A DNA stretch of 45,190 bases, from the NCBI GenBank assembly GCA_015059945.1, contig SUZJ01000010.1, positions 1 to 45,190 of the forward strand, read 5' to 3'. The stretch is from Rikenellaceae bacterium (GTDB lineage: Bacteria; Bacteroidota; Bacteroidia; Bacteroidales; Rikenellaceae). Position numbers and translations under genes: made by a program. Positions 1-8,466 of the stretch are shown piece after piece. The notes beneath the pieces were generated by a model. It made no database searches. It worked only from the letters and a program-made list of their open reading frames with translations, and was not told where the DNA came from. Position 1 is the first letter of the stretch. Every line of letters starts with the position of its first letter.

Positions 1-51
1 ACTTTGTGAAGTGGTATCTCTTTCTGCAAAGTAATCAGGGAAAGGCAAGCA

Positions 52-85
52 AAAAATAGGGCGAGAAATACTCCGTTTCTCGCCC
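52..85 (-). terminator. Leftward intrinsic terminator
   Basis: A perfect 10-bp stem, GGGCGAGAAA (59-68) with TTTCTCGCCC (76-85), is followed on the minus strand by a U-rich tract (complement of the A-run at about 51-56). There is no U-tract on the plus side, so it should act on leftward transcription. It would stop either a short transcript from the leftward promoter box at 149-156 or read-through from the leftward gene at 841-1968. Confidence 0.6.
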
Positions 86-143
86 ATAATTTAGAATCTA
101 AAAAGCGCCACTTTGGGCATCATTACCTATAATTTTACTGACA
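52..143 (-). ncRNA. Candidate short leftward RNA
   Basis: A leftward TAnnTTTG box (149-156) and a leftward terminator (52-85) frame a transcript of about 90 nt with no ORF worth calling. This is inferred only from the promoter box and the terminator. It could equally be an attenuated leader of a gene left of the window. Confidence 0.28.
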
Positions 144-148
144 CTACA

Positions 149-180
149 CAAAGTTATGCAAAATTTACAGAAACTCCGAA
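149..180 (-). promoter_or_regulatory. Leftward promoter boxes beside repeat copy 1
   Basis: The minus strand reads TAACTTTG (149-156), matching the Bacteroidetes -7 box TAnnTTTG. About 20 nt upstream it reads TTCGG (176-180), a weak -33 box. The same arrangement with the same 4-nt offset occurs beside repeat copy 2, which makes chance less likely. Confidence 0.35.
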
Positions 181-246
181 TTTTGGTGGAAAACTATTTT
201 GCCGTCCGTCAAACGCTGTGTAGAAAAAATCGTTACCTTTGGGGTA
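161..246. repeat. 86-bp promoter-region repeat, copy 1
   Basis: This block aligns without gaps to 2041-2126. The first 49 bp are identical, and there are about eight mismatches in the remaining 37 bp. It ends with the rightward -7 box and lies directly upstream of the DUF169 gene, as copy 2 lies upstream of the acetyltransferase gene. It is probably a duplicated regulatory region. Confidence 0.9.
234..241 (+). promoter_or_regulatory. -7 box for the DUF169 gene
   Basis: TACCTTTG matches the Bacteroidetes -7 consensus TAnnTTTG and would start transcription a few bases before the chosen ATG at 261. No convincing -33 TTTG lies 19-21 nt upstream, so this rests on one box and on conservation with repeat copy 2. 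Confidence 0.45.
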
Positions 247-260
247 AAATAGGAACCGTT

Positions 261-905
261 ATGACTCCACAACAATTTACCCGGAAATTTCGTGAGGCAT
301 TTGGCGAGGCTGCGCCAATGCCTATCGCCTTTTGGTATGGCAACACTGCCGTTAATCCCGAGAGCCGTGTGCCACGATGTATGATAGGTGCTATTCGTAA
401 AGTGTGCGATGGCAACCCTCTGACACTCACCAATGAGAATGTGCAGTGTGGCGGTGGAGGACTCTATACCGCCTTTCGTCCGATGTTCGAGGGTGTGCCT
501 ATGTTCGTATCAAAGAATGAGCACTACAAACAGACTCCCGAGCAGGTGCGAGCCTATGTCGAGAGCCTCGAAATTGAGATTACAGATAAGCCCTACCTTA
601 ACTTTGTAAGTGTAGATAAATTAGCGAGTTGGGATAGTGTTGAGGCAGTTGTATTCTTCGCTACGCCCGATGTGCTGTCGGGGCTTTGCACTTGGGCATT
701 TTATGATAACGATGCCAATAATGCCGTTGTAACGAAGTTCGCATCGGGATGTGCAGCAATCATTTCGTTTGACACAATGGCTCGCACGAGCTTAAACCTC
801 CCCCCTCAAAGTCCACAGATATTTGCGATGATGAGTCTTTTTACAACACCCTGTCTAACTCGTTGTAAAAATCATCGTTCTCGCCCACAAATATCTTATG
901 GATAA
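261..905 (+). CDS. DUF169 family protein, 3' end apparently damaged
   Basis: The sequence from ATG 261 (MTPQQFTRKFREAFG) through about residue 165 resembles the DUF169 family, with PIAFWYGNT, a glycine-rich CGGGG segment and the block VFFATPDVLSGLCTWAF. The family's function is poorly known. An upstream in-frame ATG at 156 lies before the -7 box and is not used here. After FASGCAAI the protein loses family character and ends in a basic tail that overlaps the last 65 bp of the opposite-strand lipoprotein gene. A six-C tract (800-805) lies at that point. In one alternative frame after the tract the DNA reads DDESFYNTLSNSL and stops at 866-868, which looks more like a natural end, but that impression is weak. 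It may be a pseudogene by frameshift or internal deletion. Confidence 0.7.
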   Translation: MTPQQFTRKFREAFGEAAPMPIAFWYGNTAVNPESRVPRCMIGAIRKVCDGNPLTLTNENVQCGGGGLYTAFRPMFEGVPMFVSKNEHYKQTPEQVRAYVESLEIEITDKPYLNFVSVDKLASWDSVEAVVFFATPDVLSGLCTWAFYDNDANNAVVTKFASGCAAIISFDTMARTSLNLPPQSPQIFAMMSLFTTPCLTRCKNHRSRPQISYG

Positions 906-1968
906 GGCCCTCGGGGGTGATGATAATCTTTGTTGGGTAGCCCTGAATGGCGTATATGGCTCTCACATTTTCTCTCGGAGCAACATCGTCGGAGTTATAG
1001 AGGTGTACCCACGGCATCTGATACTTTTCGACACCTGCGAGCCATTTCTCGCGGCTTTCGTTACAATCGATACTGATAAATTCACATTTACTCTTGTGTT
1101 TCTCGTAGGCGGCTTTCATTGCGGGTATGCCTTTTATGCAATAGCCACACCAAGTGCCCCAGAAATCAAGCACCACCCATTTGCCTCTAAACGAGCCCAG
1201 TGACACACTATTACCAAGATTGTCTGGAAGAGTGAATATAGGCGCTTCTACCCCTTCTTTGATTAGTTCTTGAGCTTGTTTGGTGACCATTGCAAGCTCT
1301 GCACTTGCCTTGCTTTGTTCCACGATGGGTTTAAGTGGCGAAGTGTTAATCATTGGCAATAGCTCGTCATAATAGTCCAACAGTGCCTTAGACGAGACCT
1401 CATACGCCAGAACATATACTGCGGCAGGGTTGTCCATATTACGCTCCAACCACTCAGCAGCTTGGGCTCTACGAGCATCGTACAAAGCTCTAATCTCGCC
1501 CCAGTTAGCTTCAACGCTTCGGTCTATTTGGTCTATCTTGTGCGATATTGGGCGCATAAAGCTGTCGTAATCTGCCACCCCTTCAACATAGTCGCTACCC
1601 TTGGCCGTATATTCAAATTGCTCCTCGGTGCGTTTCACCTCGAAGGTAAGCCTATCCTCTGGCGTAGCAATGACATAAATTGAACGGCGCGAAAAGTTGG
1701 GGCTATTCTCGTTGGTCTCCCTAAATGAGAAGATATAGCTCATAGTCTTTTCCGGTCTGGCTATATCCATGCGATTGTTGCGAATAAGCAATGTATCAAT
1801 CGTAAGAGCGGAGTCGTCTGTGGCAGTTGTAAACATCTCAACAGGAAGGCTAAAAACAACAACAGTGTCGTTAGTAAAACCCTCGAATGACATTCTGATT
1901 TGACTCTTTGAGCACGATGCTAAGCCTAATGCCAATGCACAAAATAGTATGATATTTGAGTATTTCAT
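841..1968 (-). CDS. TlpA-type thioredoxin-fold lipoprotein
   Basis: The 375-residue protein begins with a lipoprotein signal ending at LASC (Cys19), so it should be membrane-anchored on the periplasmic side. The N-terminal 210 residues resemble the DUF4369-like domain found before TlpA domains in Bacteroidetes. From about residue 238 a thioredoxin/AhpC-TSA fold follows, with the redox pair WCGYC (Cys274, Cys277) and the cis-Pro segment GYPTK. It is likely a thiol-disulfide oxidoreductase; the substrate is unknown. It is transcribed leftward from the divergent promoter region shared with the acetyltransferase gene, and no good terminator follows its stop. Confidence 0.88.
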   Translation of the reverse strand: MKYSNIILFCALALGLASCSKSQIRMSFEGFTNDTVVVFSLPVEMFTTATDDSALTIDTLLIRNNRMDIARPEKTMSYIFSFRETNENSPNFSRRSIYVIATPEDRLTFEVKRTEEQFEYTAKGSDYVEGVADYDSFMRPISHKIDQIDRSVEANWGEIRALYDARRAQAAEWLERNMDNPAAVYVLAYEVSSKALLDYYDELLPMINTSPLKPIVEQSKASAELAMVTKQAQELIKEGVEAPIFTLPDNLGNSVSLGSFRGKWVVLDFWGTWCGYCIKGIPAMKAAYEKHKSKCEFISIDCNESREKWLAGVEKYQMPWVHLYNSDDVAPRENVRAIYAIQGYPTKIIITPEGLIHKIFVGENDDFYNELDRVL

Positions 1969-2027
1969 ATAACAATTAGTTTAGAGCTATCTTCGATTAT
2001 GTAACAACTCAACGACATAAGCCATTA

Positions 2028-2060
2028 CAAAGATAAGCAAAAATTTACAGAAACTCCGAA
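2028..2060 (-). promoter_or_regulatory. Promoter of the TlpA-type lipoprotein gene
   Basis: The minus strand reads TATCTTTG (2028-2035), a full match to TAnnTTTG, with the weak -33 candidate TTCGG about 20 nt upstream (2056-2060). The upstream half of this promoter lies inside repeat copy 2, back to back with the rightward promoter. Confidence 0.45.
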
Positions 2061-2126
2061 TTTTGGTGGAAAACTATTTTGCCGTCCGTTAAATGCTGTG
2101 TCGAAAAATTCTATAACTTTGGGGTA
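2041..2126. repeat. 86-bp promoter-region repeat, copy 2
   Basis: Direct repeat of 161-246, identical over its first 49 bp. It sits between the divergent TlpA-type lipoprotein gene and the acetyltransferase gene and carries promoter boxes facing both ways. Confidence 0.9.
2114..2121 (+). promoter_or_regulatory. -7 box for the acetyltransferase gene
   Basis: TAACTTTG matches the TAnnTTTG consensus and sits at the same place in the repeat as the box at 234-241. The ATG at 2154 would follow a 5' UTR of about 25 nt. Confidence 0.5.
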
Positions 2127-2153
2127 GATTTATTGTAATTAACCGATTTTATT

Positions 2154-2744
2154 ATGACCGAAAAAGAGAAGATGTTGCATCAGATGTTGTACGATGCAAA
2201 CAACGACACAGACCTTATCGAGGAGCGCAAGGTGGCGAAGGATTTCTGCTACAATTTTAACCATTTACTCCCGTCGGATACCGCTGGGCAACAGCGAATT
2301 ATGTGCCAGCTATTGGGCAAGACTGCGGGCGATAGTTTCTGCATCGTAGCCCCTTTCTGGTGCGACTACGGCTATAATATCGAGATTGGCGAGAACTTCT
2401 TTGCCAACCACAACACAGTGATTTTGGATGGTGCGAAGGTAAAGTTCGGCAACAATGTTTTTATTGCCCCCAACTGCGGTTTCTACACTGCCGGGCACCC
2501 CATCGATGCCGAGCGCCGAAATCAGGGGTTGGAGTACGCCTACCCTATCACCGTTGGCGATAATGTGTGGATTGGTGCTGGGGTGCAGGTTATGCCGGGC
2601 GTTACGATTGGCTCGAATGTAGTGATTGGTGGCGGCTCGGTGGTGGTCAAAGATATTCCGTCGGATGTAGTTGCGGTGGGCAACCCTTGCCGTGTTGTGC
2701 GCCCCATTACCGACAAGGACAAGCTCAAATCGTGGGATAGATAA
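2154..2744 (+). CDS. maa: Maltose/galactoside O-acetyltransferase
   Basis: The 196 residues have the length of the Maa/NodL/LacA family. An N-terminal Mac domain (residues 1-55, TEKEKMLHQMLYDANND) is followed by a left-handed beta-helix of hexapeptide repeats (residues 75-185). The catalytic His lies in TAGHPID, and repeats such as VGDNVWIGAGVQVMPGVTIG fill the C-terminal half. These enzymes move acetyl from acetyl-CoA to sugar hydroxyls in the cytoplasm. The gene stands alone, with its own promoter in repeat copy 2 and a terminator at 2791-2837. Confidence 0.93.
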   Translation: MTEKEKMLHQMLYDANNDTDLIEERKVAKDFCYNFNHLLPSDTAGQQRIMCQLLGKTAGDSFCIVAPFWCDYGYNIEIGENFFANHNTVILDGAKVKFGNNVFIAPNCGFYTAGHPIDAERRNQGLEYAYPITVGDNVWIGAGVQVMPGVTIGSNVVIGGGSVVVKDIPSDVVAVGNPCRVVRPITDKDKLKSWDR

Positions 2745-2790
2745 CCCAACAAAACCAAAGCCGCGAGGGCCGAGCAAATAGCTACTCTTA

Positions 2791-2837
2791 AACCCAACAA
2801 GGGACTGCCACTTGATGGAGTCCCTTGTTGGGTTTTT
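2791..2837. terminator. Bidirectional terminator
   Basis: A 16-bp stem (AACCCAACAAGGGACT with AGTCCCTTGTTGGGTT) encloses a loop of about 12 nt and runs into a T-tract on the plus strand. It separates the convergent acetyltransferase and flavin reductase genes. Confidence 0.85.
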
Positions 2838-2849
2838 ATTTCCCTATGC

Positions 2850-3407
2850 TTATTTCAGCGCCTTGCCGGCCGCAAAGGCGTTACCGACCACTTCGCCCAG
2901 TTCGACGTAGTGGTGACCTATGGGGTCGTAGGTTATGGGGCGCAGCTTGCGGTAGTCTATCTTGCCGTCGGTGAGTATACTCTCATCGGCACTCACATTC
3001 ACGATGCGGCCCACAAGGTAGTTGCTCTCCTGATCATACGACACCACCTCGCACTCCAAAGTCATTGGCAGTTGCTCAATAATGGGGGCATCCACTACCT
3101 CTGAGCGCACCGCCGTAAAACCCGCTTTGGCAAACTTGTCGGGCTCACGATTGCCCGACACAATACCCACATAGTCACACGCCACAAGCTGGTTGGCAGT
3201 AGCCATACTTACGGTAAATGCCTTTGTGGCGAGGATATTTTGGGTGGTTTTGTGCCCCTCGGATATGCAGATGCCAATGTGGTCATCGGTAAAAATTCCG
3301 CCCCACGCAGCATTCATAGCATTGGGCTTGCCGCTCTGGTCATAGGCTGCCACAATCAGCACAGGCATTGGATAGAGCCAACTTTTAGTTCCGAAATTCT
3401 TGCGCAT
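2850..3407 (-). CDS. Flavin reductase-like (flavoredoxin) protein
   Basis: The 185-residue protein matches the flavin reductase-like FMN-binding family. It has the N-terminal pattern LYPMPVLIVAAYD, then NAMNAAWGG and a later HKTTQNI segment, typical of the split-barrel flavoredoxin fold. It should bind FMN and pass electrons in the cytoplasm; the partner is unknown. It is the last gene of a leftward series (ATPase, ketopantoate reductase-like, this gene), 44 bp after the previous stop, with a shared terminator at 2791-2837. Confidence 0.88.
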   Translation of the reverse strand: MRKNFGTKSWLYPMPVLIVAAYDQSGKPNAMNAAWGGIFTDDHIGICISEGHKTTQNILATKAFTVSMATANQLVACDYVGIVSGNREPDKFAKAGFTAVRSEVVDAPIIEQLPMTLECEVVSYDQESNYLVGRIVNVSADESILTDGKIDYRKLRPITYDPIGHHYVELGEVVGNAFAAGKALK

Positions 3408-3451
3408 AACTATCTTTGCTTACAATTAACAATTCTCTCTCTATTGCTACC

Positions 3452-4456
3452 CTACTCAAACAGCTTGAGGTTGTCGAACGAGGGGGTGAGTTTGCCCTGC
3501 TCGATGGAGTGTATAATCTCTACCACCTTGTCGTTCATGGGCGTTGGGCAGCCCACCTTGCGGCCATAGGCCGACACTGCACCATTTATAGCATCCACCT
3601 CGGTCAATTTACCCTTCTCGATATCCTGCAACATACTGGCTTTCAGCTTGGCGTGCTTGCGGATAGCTATGGGGATAATGAAGAACGAAATGGCCTTTTT
3701 GATTCCACTCTTATAGTCGAGTAGCTTAACGATATCTTTGCCCTGCACAGGCTCAATGCGTATGCCACCTGCGGCGCACACGTCGATACACTCCTTTATG
3801 AGTGCCTGCACAATGCGACGGCTTGCGCGTGGAGCAGCCGCCTCGCCAAAGGTGCAACCCAGCACAGCACTCATACCCGAGAACGAGGCGTTGATGAGCA
3901 GCTTGCTCCAACGGGTACCAATGAAGTTATCCTCAACATCTACGGTGCCCATCTTCTCCAACAGCGCCTTTACGGCTTCAAAGTGTTTGTTGCGATTGGG
4001 GCTAATTGCGCCCAGCGAGAACGACAGAGCATCGGGGGCACTTGTAAGCTCGCACACACCCGGGCCCTGCATAGTTGCGCCCCAAGCCACCGTACAGCCC
4101 AGTACGCGCTCGGCACCCAAAATCTCGGCAATCTGCACCTCGGGCAGACCGTTCTGGAAGGTTACCAATGCGCCATCCTCGGCCAAGTAACCTTTGAGCA
4201 TCTCTACCACCTCGGCATTGTGCTGCTGCTTGGTCATCAGGAAGATAACGTCATACTTGCCACTCATCTCGGCGGGAGTATAGGCCACAACGGGCTGCGT
4301 AAACTGCACCGTACCCACCACCTGAGCACCTTTGGTTTGCAGGGCCTCGACGTGGGCTTTGTTGCGGTTGATAAGTTCTATTTTCTCGCCACCTTTGGTT
4401 ATGTAGGCTCCGAGGATTGTTCCCAACGAGCCCGCGCCATAAATTGCTACTCTCAT
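3452..4456 (-). CDS. panE: Ketopantoate reductase family protein
   Basis: The 334-residue protein starts with a Rossmann nucleotide-binding motif GAGSLGTILG (residues 7-16) and has the ApbA/PanE two-domain layout, with VTFQNGLPE in the first domain and NASFSGMSAVLG in the helical second domain. The family reduces 2-dehydropantoate to pantoate with NADPH in pantothenate and CoA synthesis. Several paralogues act on other 2-oxo acids, so the exact substrate is not certain. It lies between the P-type ATPase (59-bp gap) and the flavin reductase-like gene on the same strand. Confidence 0.85.
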   Translation of the reverse strand: MRVAIYGAGSLGTILGAYITKGGEKIELINRNKAHVEALQTKGAQVVGTVQFTQPVVAYTPAEMSGKYDVIFLMTKQQHNAEVVEMLKGYLAEDGALVTFQNGLPEVQIAEILGAERVLGCTVAWGATMQGPGVCELTSAPDALSFSLGAISPNRNKHFEAVKALLEKMGTVDVEDNFIGTRWSKLLINASFSGMSAVLGCTFGEAAAPRASRRIVQALIKECIDVCAAGGIRIEPVQGKDIVKLLDYKSGIKKAISFFIIPIAIRKHAKLKASMLQDIEKGKLTEVDAINGAVSAYGRKVGCPTPMNDKVVEIIHSIEQGKLTPSFDNLKLFE

Positions 4457-4515
4457 AATGTCTGTTTGTGTTAGAAAGGTTTAACTTATTATCTATTCTT
4501 ATTGTTGATTATTTG

Positions 4516-7161
4516 CTACTTACTCCTGCGAACCAGGGGTTTTACAATCTCGCTAATAACGAAGGGCATCAGCGACAGGGCCACAACCCACAACCACTGG
4601 GCACTGCCGAGGCTCACTACGCGGAATACAACCTGCATTGCGGGCACCAGCAACACCAACAGCATAAGGCCCACCACAACGCCAATAGCGCCCAGCAGAT
4701 AGCGGTTAGAGAACAACATCGCAAAGGCCGACTCGTTGCCCGAGCGGATACTGAAAATAATTATCATCTGCGAGAAAGCCAGCGTTGCGAAGGTCATCGT
4801 GCGAGCCACCTCGACCGACTCCCTCAGGCCAATCTTGTAGGCCGCCAACACCGACAGCGCAATCATCAGGCCCTGCAGACCTATGCGCCCAACAAAGCTC
4901 TTGGTCAGTATACCCTGCTTTGAGTCTATGGGCTTGCGATTCATAATGTTGCGTGCCGCAGGATCGGCACTCAGCGCCAGGGCAGGCAGGCTGTCGGTAA
5001 CCAGGTTAATCCACAATATATGGATGGGCAACAGTGGTGTGACCATATTGCACAGCACCGCAATAAAGAGCACCAAAATCTCGCCCAGATTGGTCGAGAG
5101 CATAAACTGGATAGATTTGAGCAGGTTGTCGTATATGCGCCTACCCTCCGACACAGCCCCCACGATGGTTGCAAAGTTGTCGTCGGTCAGAATCATATCG
5201 GCCGCCTCTTTCGACACGTCGGTACCCGTAATGCCCATTGCAACGCCAATATCGGCCAATTTCAGAGCGGGTGCATCGTTCACACCATCGCCAGTCATTG
5301 CCACCACATTGCCGTGGCTCTGGAAAGCCTTGACAATACGCACCTTGTGCTCGGGGGCCACGCGAGCAAATACCGATGCCGTAGGGGCAATGTTACGCAA
5401 CTGCTCGTCGTTCATCTGCTCCACCTCGCTGCCGGTATATACTCCGTCGCCGGGCGACATAATGCCGAGCGAGGTTGCTATGGCGGTAGCGGTAATCTTG
5501 TGGTCGCCCGTAATCATCACCGGCTTTATACCTGCCTTGCGGCACTCGGCCACAGCATCGCGCACCTCTTCGCGTGGTGGGTCAATCATTCCGACCATAC
5601 CCACAAAGGTCAGTCCGCACTCCACGGTGGCGGGGCTTACGCTCTCGGGCAGCGTATCGATATATTTGTAGGCCATTGCCAACACGCGCAGGGCATCGCC
5701 ACCCATAGCCATATTGGCCTGTGCCAGTCGGCTCTTGTCGTCGGCCGTAAGGGGGCGCACCACCCCACCCTCGCAGATACTCTCGCAGCAAGCCAACAGC
5801 TCGTCCATAGCACCTTTGGTAGCCACGAGCAACTGCTCCTTGCCAACCTCTTTGTGAACGGTGGTCATCAGCTTGCGCTCCGAGTCGAAGGGTATCTCGG
5901 CCACTCGTGGCGAGGCCTCATCGAGGCTATCCTTTGCCACACCAAACTTAAGGCCCAAGTCGAGCAGTGCTGTTTCTGTGGGGTCGCCAATGGTCTTTAC
6001 CTCCTCGGCATCATCTCTACTCAGCGTTGCATCGTTTGCATAGTTGGCCACCTCGACCAGAGTTTTTTCACTCACGTTCAGCTCGTTAGCCACTGGGCGC
6101 AACTGACCATCGGTATAGATGTGAGTAACGGTCATTCGGTTTTGGGTGAGTGTACCCGTCTTGTCCGAGCATATAACGGTGGTGCTACCCAAGGTTTCGA
6201 CCGAGGGCAGGTTGCGAATAATTGCATTCTTCTTGGCCAAGCGCTGAACACCAATGGCCAGCACAATGGTCGACACCGCAGGCAGGCCCTCGGGGATTGC
6301 CGCTGCTGCCAGACTCACTGCGGTCATAAACATTGTCAGCAGGTCGTTGCCATAGAGTACGCCCACCACAAAAATAATGGCACAAATTATCAATGCCGCA
6401 ATTGCCAGATACTTACCCAACTGGTCAAGCCTCTGCTGCATAGGTGTCTTAACCTCGGGCACCGACTGAATCATCGAGGCAATCTTGCCCACCTCGGTCT
6501 GCTGACCCGTTGCCACCACCACGCCTCGACCACGACCATAGGTCACAGCACACGACGAGAAGGCCATATTCGTACGGTCGCCAATGGGCACCTCTTCGGC
6601 AATAACGTCGGTCTGTTTCTCTACGGGTAGCGACTCACCCGTCAGTGCAGCCTCTTGCAGTTTGAGGTTTACACTCTCGACCAAGCGCAGGTCGGCAGGT
6701 ACGCTGTCGCCCGTTTCGATTTCGACCACATCGCCCACCACCAGCTCGCGCGAGGGGATGACCTGTACTGCACCATCCCTAACGACCTTGCAGTGTGGGG
6801 CAGCCATACGCTCCAGGGCGTCGAGCGACTTCTCGGCCTTGGCCTCTTGGAACACCCCAATTATGGCGTTGAGCACCACAATTACCATAATTATCATAGC
6901 ATCGGTGAATCCCTCGCCATTCATCACCCCCACAACGCCCGACACCACCGCCGCAGCAATGAGCACCAGTATCATAAAGCTCTTGAACTGGCTGAGGAAC
7001 TTGACCAGCAGCGAGGTGTGCTTGGTCTTGGCAAACTCGTTGTAGCCGTCGCGCTCCAATCGTGCAGCTACTTCGGCAGCAGTAAGCCCCGCCTCGACAT
7101 TGGTTTTCAGGCTCTCGACAACATCGTTCACCGATGAGCGATAATAGTTCTCTTGTTTCAT
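4516..7161 (-). CDS. Calcium-type cation-transporting P-type ATPase
   Basis: The 881-residue protein has all the landmarks of a P2A-type ATPase: an N-terminal cation ATPase domain, TGES in the actuator domain, PEGLP in membrane segment 4, the phosphorylation site DKTGTLT (Asp333), and the hinge GDGVNDAPALKLADIG. A C-terminal set of membrane helices completes it. Such pumps export Ca2+ or related divalent cations across the inner membrane using ATP. The IPEGLP motif and the length match bacterial and PMR1-like calcium pumps; the ion is inferred, not shown. It heads a leftward series with the two genes downstream. Confidence 0.93.
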   Translation of the reverse strand: MKQENYYRSSVNDVVESLKTNVEAGLTAAEVAARLERDGYNEFAKTKHTSLLVKFLSQFKSFMILVLIAAAVVSGVVGVMNGEGFTDAMIIMVIVVLNAIIGVFQEAKAEKSLDALERMAAPHCKVVRDGAVQVIPSRELVVGDVVEIETGDSVPADLRLVESVNLKLQEAALTGESLPVEKQTDVIAEEVPIGDRTNMAFSSCAVTYGRGRGVVVATGQQTEVGKIASMIQSVPEVKTPMQQRLDQLGKYLAIAALIICAIIFVVGVLYGNDLLTMFMTAVSLAAAAIPEGLPAVSTIVLAIGVQRLAKKNAIIRNLPSVETLGSTTVICSDKTGTLTQNRMTVTHIYTDGQLRPVANELNVSEKTLVEVANYANDATLSRDDAEEVKTIGDPTETALLDLGLKFGVAKDSLDEASPRVAEIPFDSERKLMTTVHKEVGKEQLLVATKGAMDELLACCESICEGGVVRPLTADDKSRLAQANMAMGGDALRVLAMAYKYIDTLPESVSPATVECGLTFVGMVGMIDPPREEVRDAVAECRKAGIKPVMITGDHKITATAIATSLGIMSPGDGVYTGSEVEQMNDEQLRNIAPTASVFARVAPEHKVRIVKAFQSHGNVVAMTGDGVNDAPALKLADIGVAMGITGTDVSKEAADMILTDDNFATIVGAVSEGRRIYDNLLKSIQFMLSTNLGEILVLFIAVLCNMVTPLLPIHILWINLVTDSLPALALSADPAARNIMNRKPIDSKQGILTKSFVGRIGLQGLMIALSVLAAYKIGLRESVEVARTMTFATLAFSQMIIIFSIRSGNESAFAMLFSNRYLLGAIGVVVGLMLLVLLVPAMQVVFRVVSLGSAQWLWVVALSLMPFVISEIVKPLVRRSK

Positions 7162-7233
7162 CGTTAATATCTAAATTATTACAATTATAGTTACTGCACC
7201 TTGCGAAGGTACTATTTTTATGCCTAATTTCAT

Positions 7234-7270
7234 AACAAAAGGCCCAAGCAAAACGATTTTTGCTTGGGCC
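7234..7270 (-). terminator. Terminator after the MscS gene
   Basis: A perfect 13-bp stem, GGCCCAAGCAAAA with TTTTGCTTGGGCC (7241-7270), has a 4-nt loop and a U-rich run on the minus strand side. It lies 51 bp beyond the stop of the leftward mechanosensitive channel gene and separates it from the ATPase gene. Confidence 0.85.
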
Positions 7271-7321
7271 GTAGTATGTTTTACAAGGTGCAGAAAATGT
7301 TTCAAACACCCTGCAACAGTG

Positions 7322-8215
7322 CTATTTGTCTACGTGAACCTGAATTTGTGGGAATGGGAAGTGGATGCCTTTGGCGGGCAACTCTTTGTAAATCTTCTCG
7401 TTCAGGTCGTGATAGATGCCCCAGTAGTCCGAGCTCTTGGCCCATACCCTGATGGTAATGTTCACAGCATTCTCGCCCAGCGAGCCAATAGCCACAAATG
7501 GTGCAGGGTCCTTTTCGATACGCTCGTCGGCAGCAATCATATCGAGCAGTGCCTGACGTGCTACGTCGTAGTCGTCGCCATAGGAGATCGATACCTTCAA
7601 GTCTACACGGCGGCGGTTCTCGGCCGAGAAGTTGTTGATGATGTTGTTGACAATGGGGCCGTTGGGCAGGGTGATGAGCTTGTTATCAACGGTATTGATA
7701 ACGGTGTTGAAGAGTTTAATCTCCTTGATGCTACCCTCTACGCCCTGGGTCTGCACATAGTCGCCAATGCGGAAGGGGCGCAGCAGCAGAATCATAATAC
7801 CACCTGCGAAGTTCTGCAGTGTACCGCTCAGTGCCATACCTATTGCAACACCGGTCGATGCCAGCAGAGCCACAAACGACGAGGTGTCGATACCGAGCTT
7901 GCGAACAATGGTGATGATGATAATTACATAGAGGGCTGTGCGTACAAACGAGCGAATAAACTTGGCCAGCGAAACCTCCATCTCGCGACGGATGAAGATA
8001 CGTTCAAGCAGTCGGTCGAGATAGCGCACAATCCAGCGACCTACGATGTAGATTGCAACTGCAATCAGAATGTCCCAACCAAAGTCCAGCAATCCTTTGG
8101 TAACAAATTCCAGAGCATCCTCAAAGGGCATACTCTTAATCTGCTCGACGGTCTGTGTAACCTTTGCGGTAGCCACCGAGTCGGCAGCAATCAAATCAGT
8201 CTGTAAGAAAAACAT
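7322..8215 (-). CDS. Small-conductance mechanosensitive channel (MscS family)
   Basis: The 297 residues match the core MscS length. There are membrane segments near residues 45-65 and 80-105, then the pore helix TM3 (ALLASTGVAIGMALSGTLQN), rich in Gly and Ala, followed by the beta domain starting at RPFRIGDYV. Such channels open on membrane tension and release solutes during hypo-osmotic shock. It is a single gene with its own terminator. Confidence 0.93.
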   Translation of the reverse strand: MFFLQTDLIAADSVATAKVTQTVEQIKSMPFEDALEFVTKGLLDFGWDILIAVAIYIVGRWIVRYLDRLLERIFIRREMEVSLAKFIRSFVRTALYVIIIITIVRKLGIDTSSFVALLASTGVAIGMALSGTLQNFAGGIMILLLRPFRIGDYVQTQGVEGSIKEIKLFNTVINTVDNKLITLPNGPIVNNIINNFSAENRRRVDLKVSISYGDDYDVARQALLDMIAADERIEKDPAPFVAIGSLGENAVNITIRVWAKSSDYWGIYHDLNEKIYKELPAKGIHFPFPQIQVHVDK

Positions 8216-8304
8216 AATAGTAGTTTTGTTTAATAGTTAAGTTATAGAGTGTAGTTTATGTTCGATTGTTCGCATTTTTGGATGCCAAAGCCACGCCCAC
8301 ATCG

Positions 8305-8312
8305 CAAATGTA
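8305..8312 (-). promoter_or_regulatory. -7 box for the MscS gene
   Basis: The minus strand reads TACATTTG, a match to TAnnTTTG about 90 nt upstream of the MscS start. No clear -33 TTTG is seen at the right distance. Confidence 0.3.
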
Positions 8313-8466
8313 ACAAAACTATTAGTTCTTCCTATACCCCAATAAATATTTCTTACACCAAAATTGGTAAATATTCAAATTTATTTATATATTTTTGTAA
8401 AAAGAGATACGAAAGGGTATCAACTTTGCAATAAGAAATTAACCGTAAAAAACACTTTATACAACT

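Noticed and set aside
5020..6630. A 536-codon open frame opposite the P-type ATPase gene
   Set aside because: Composition is His- and Gln-rich with no domain. It is a by-product of the ATPase gene's codon use.
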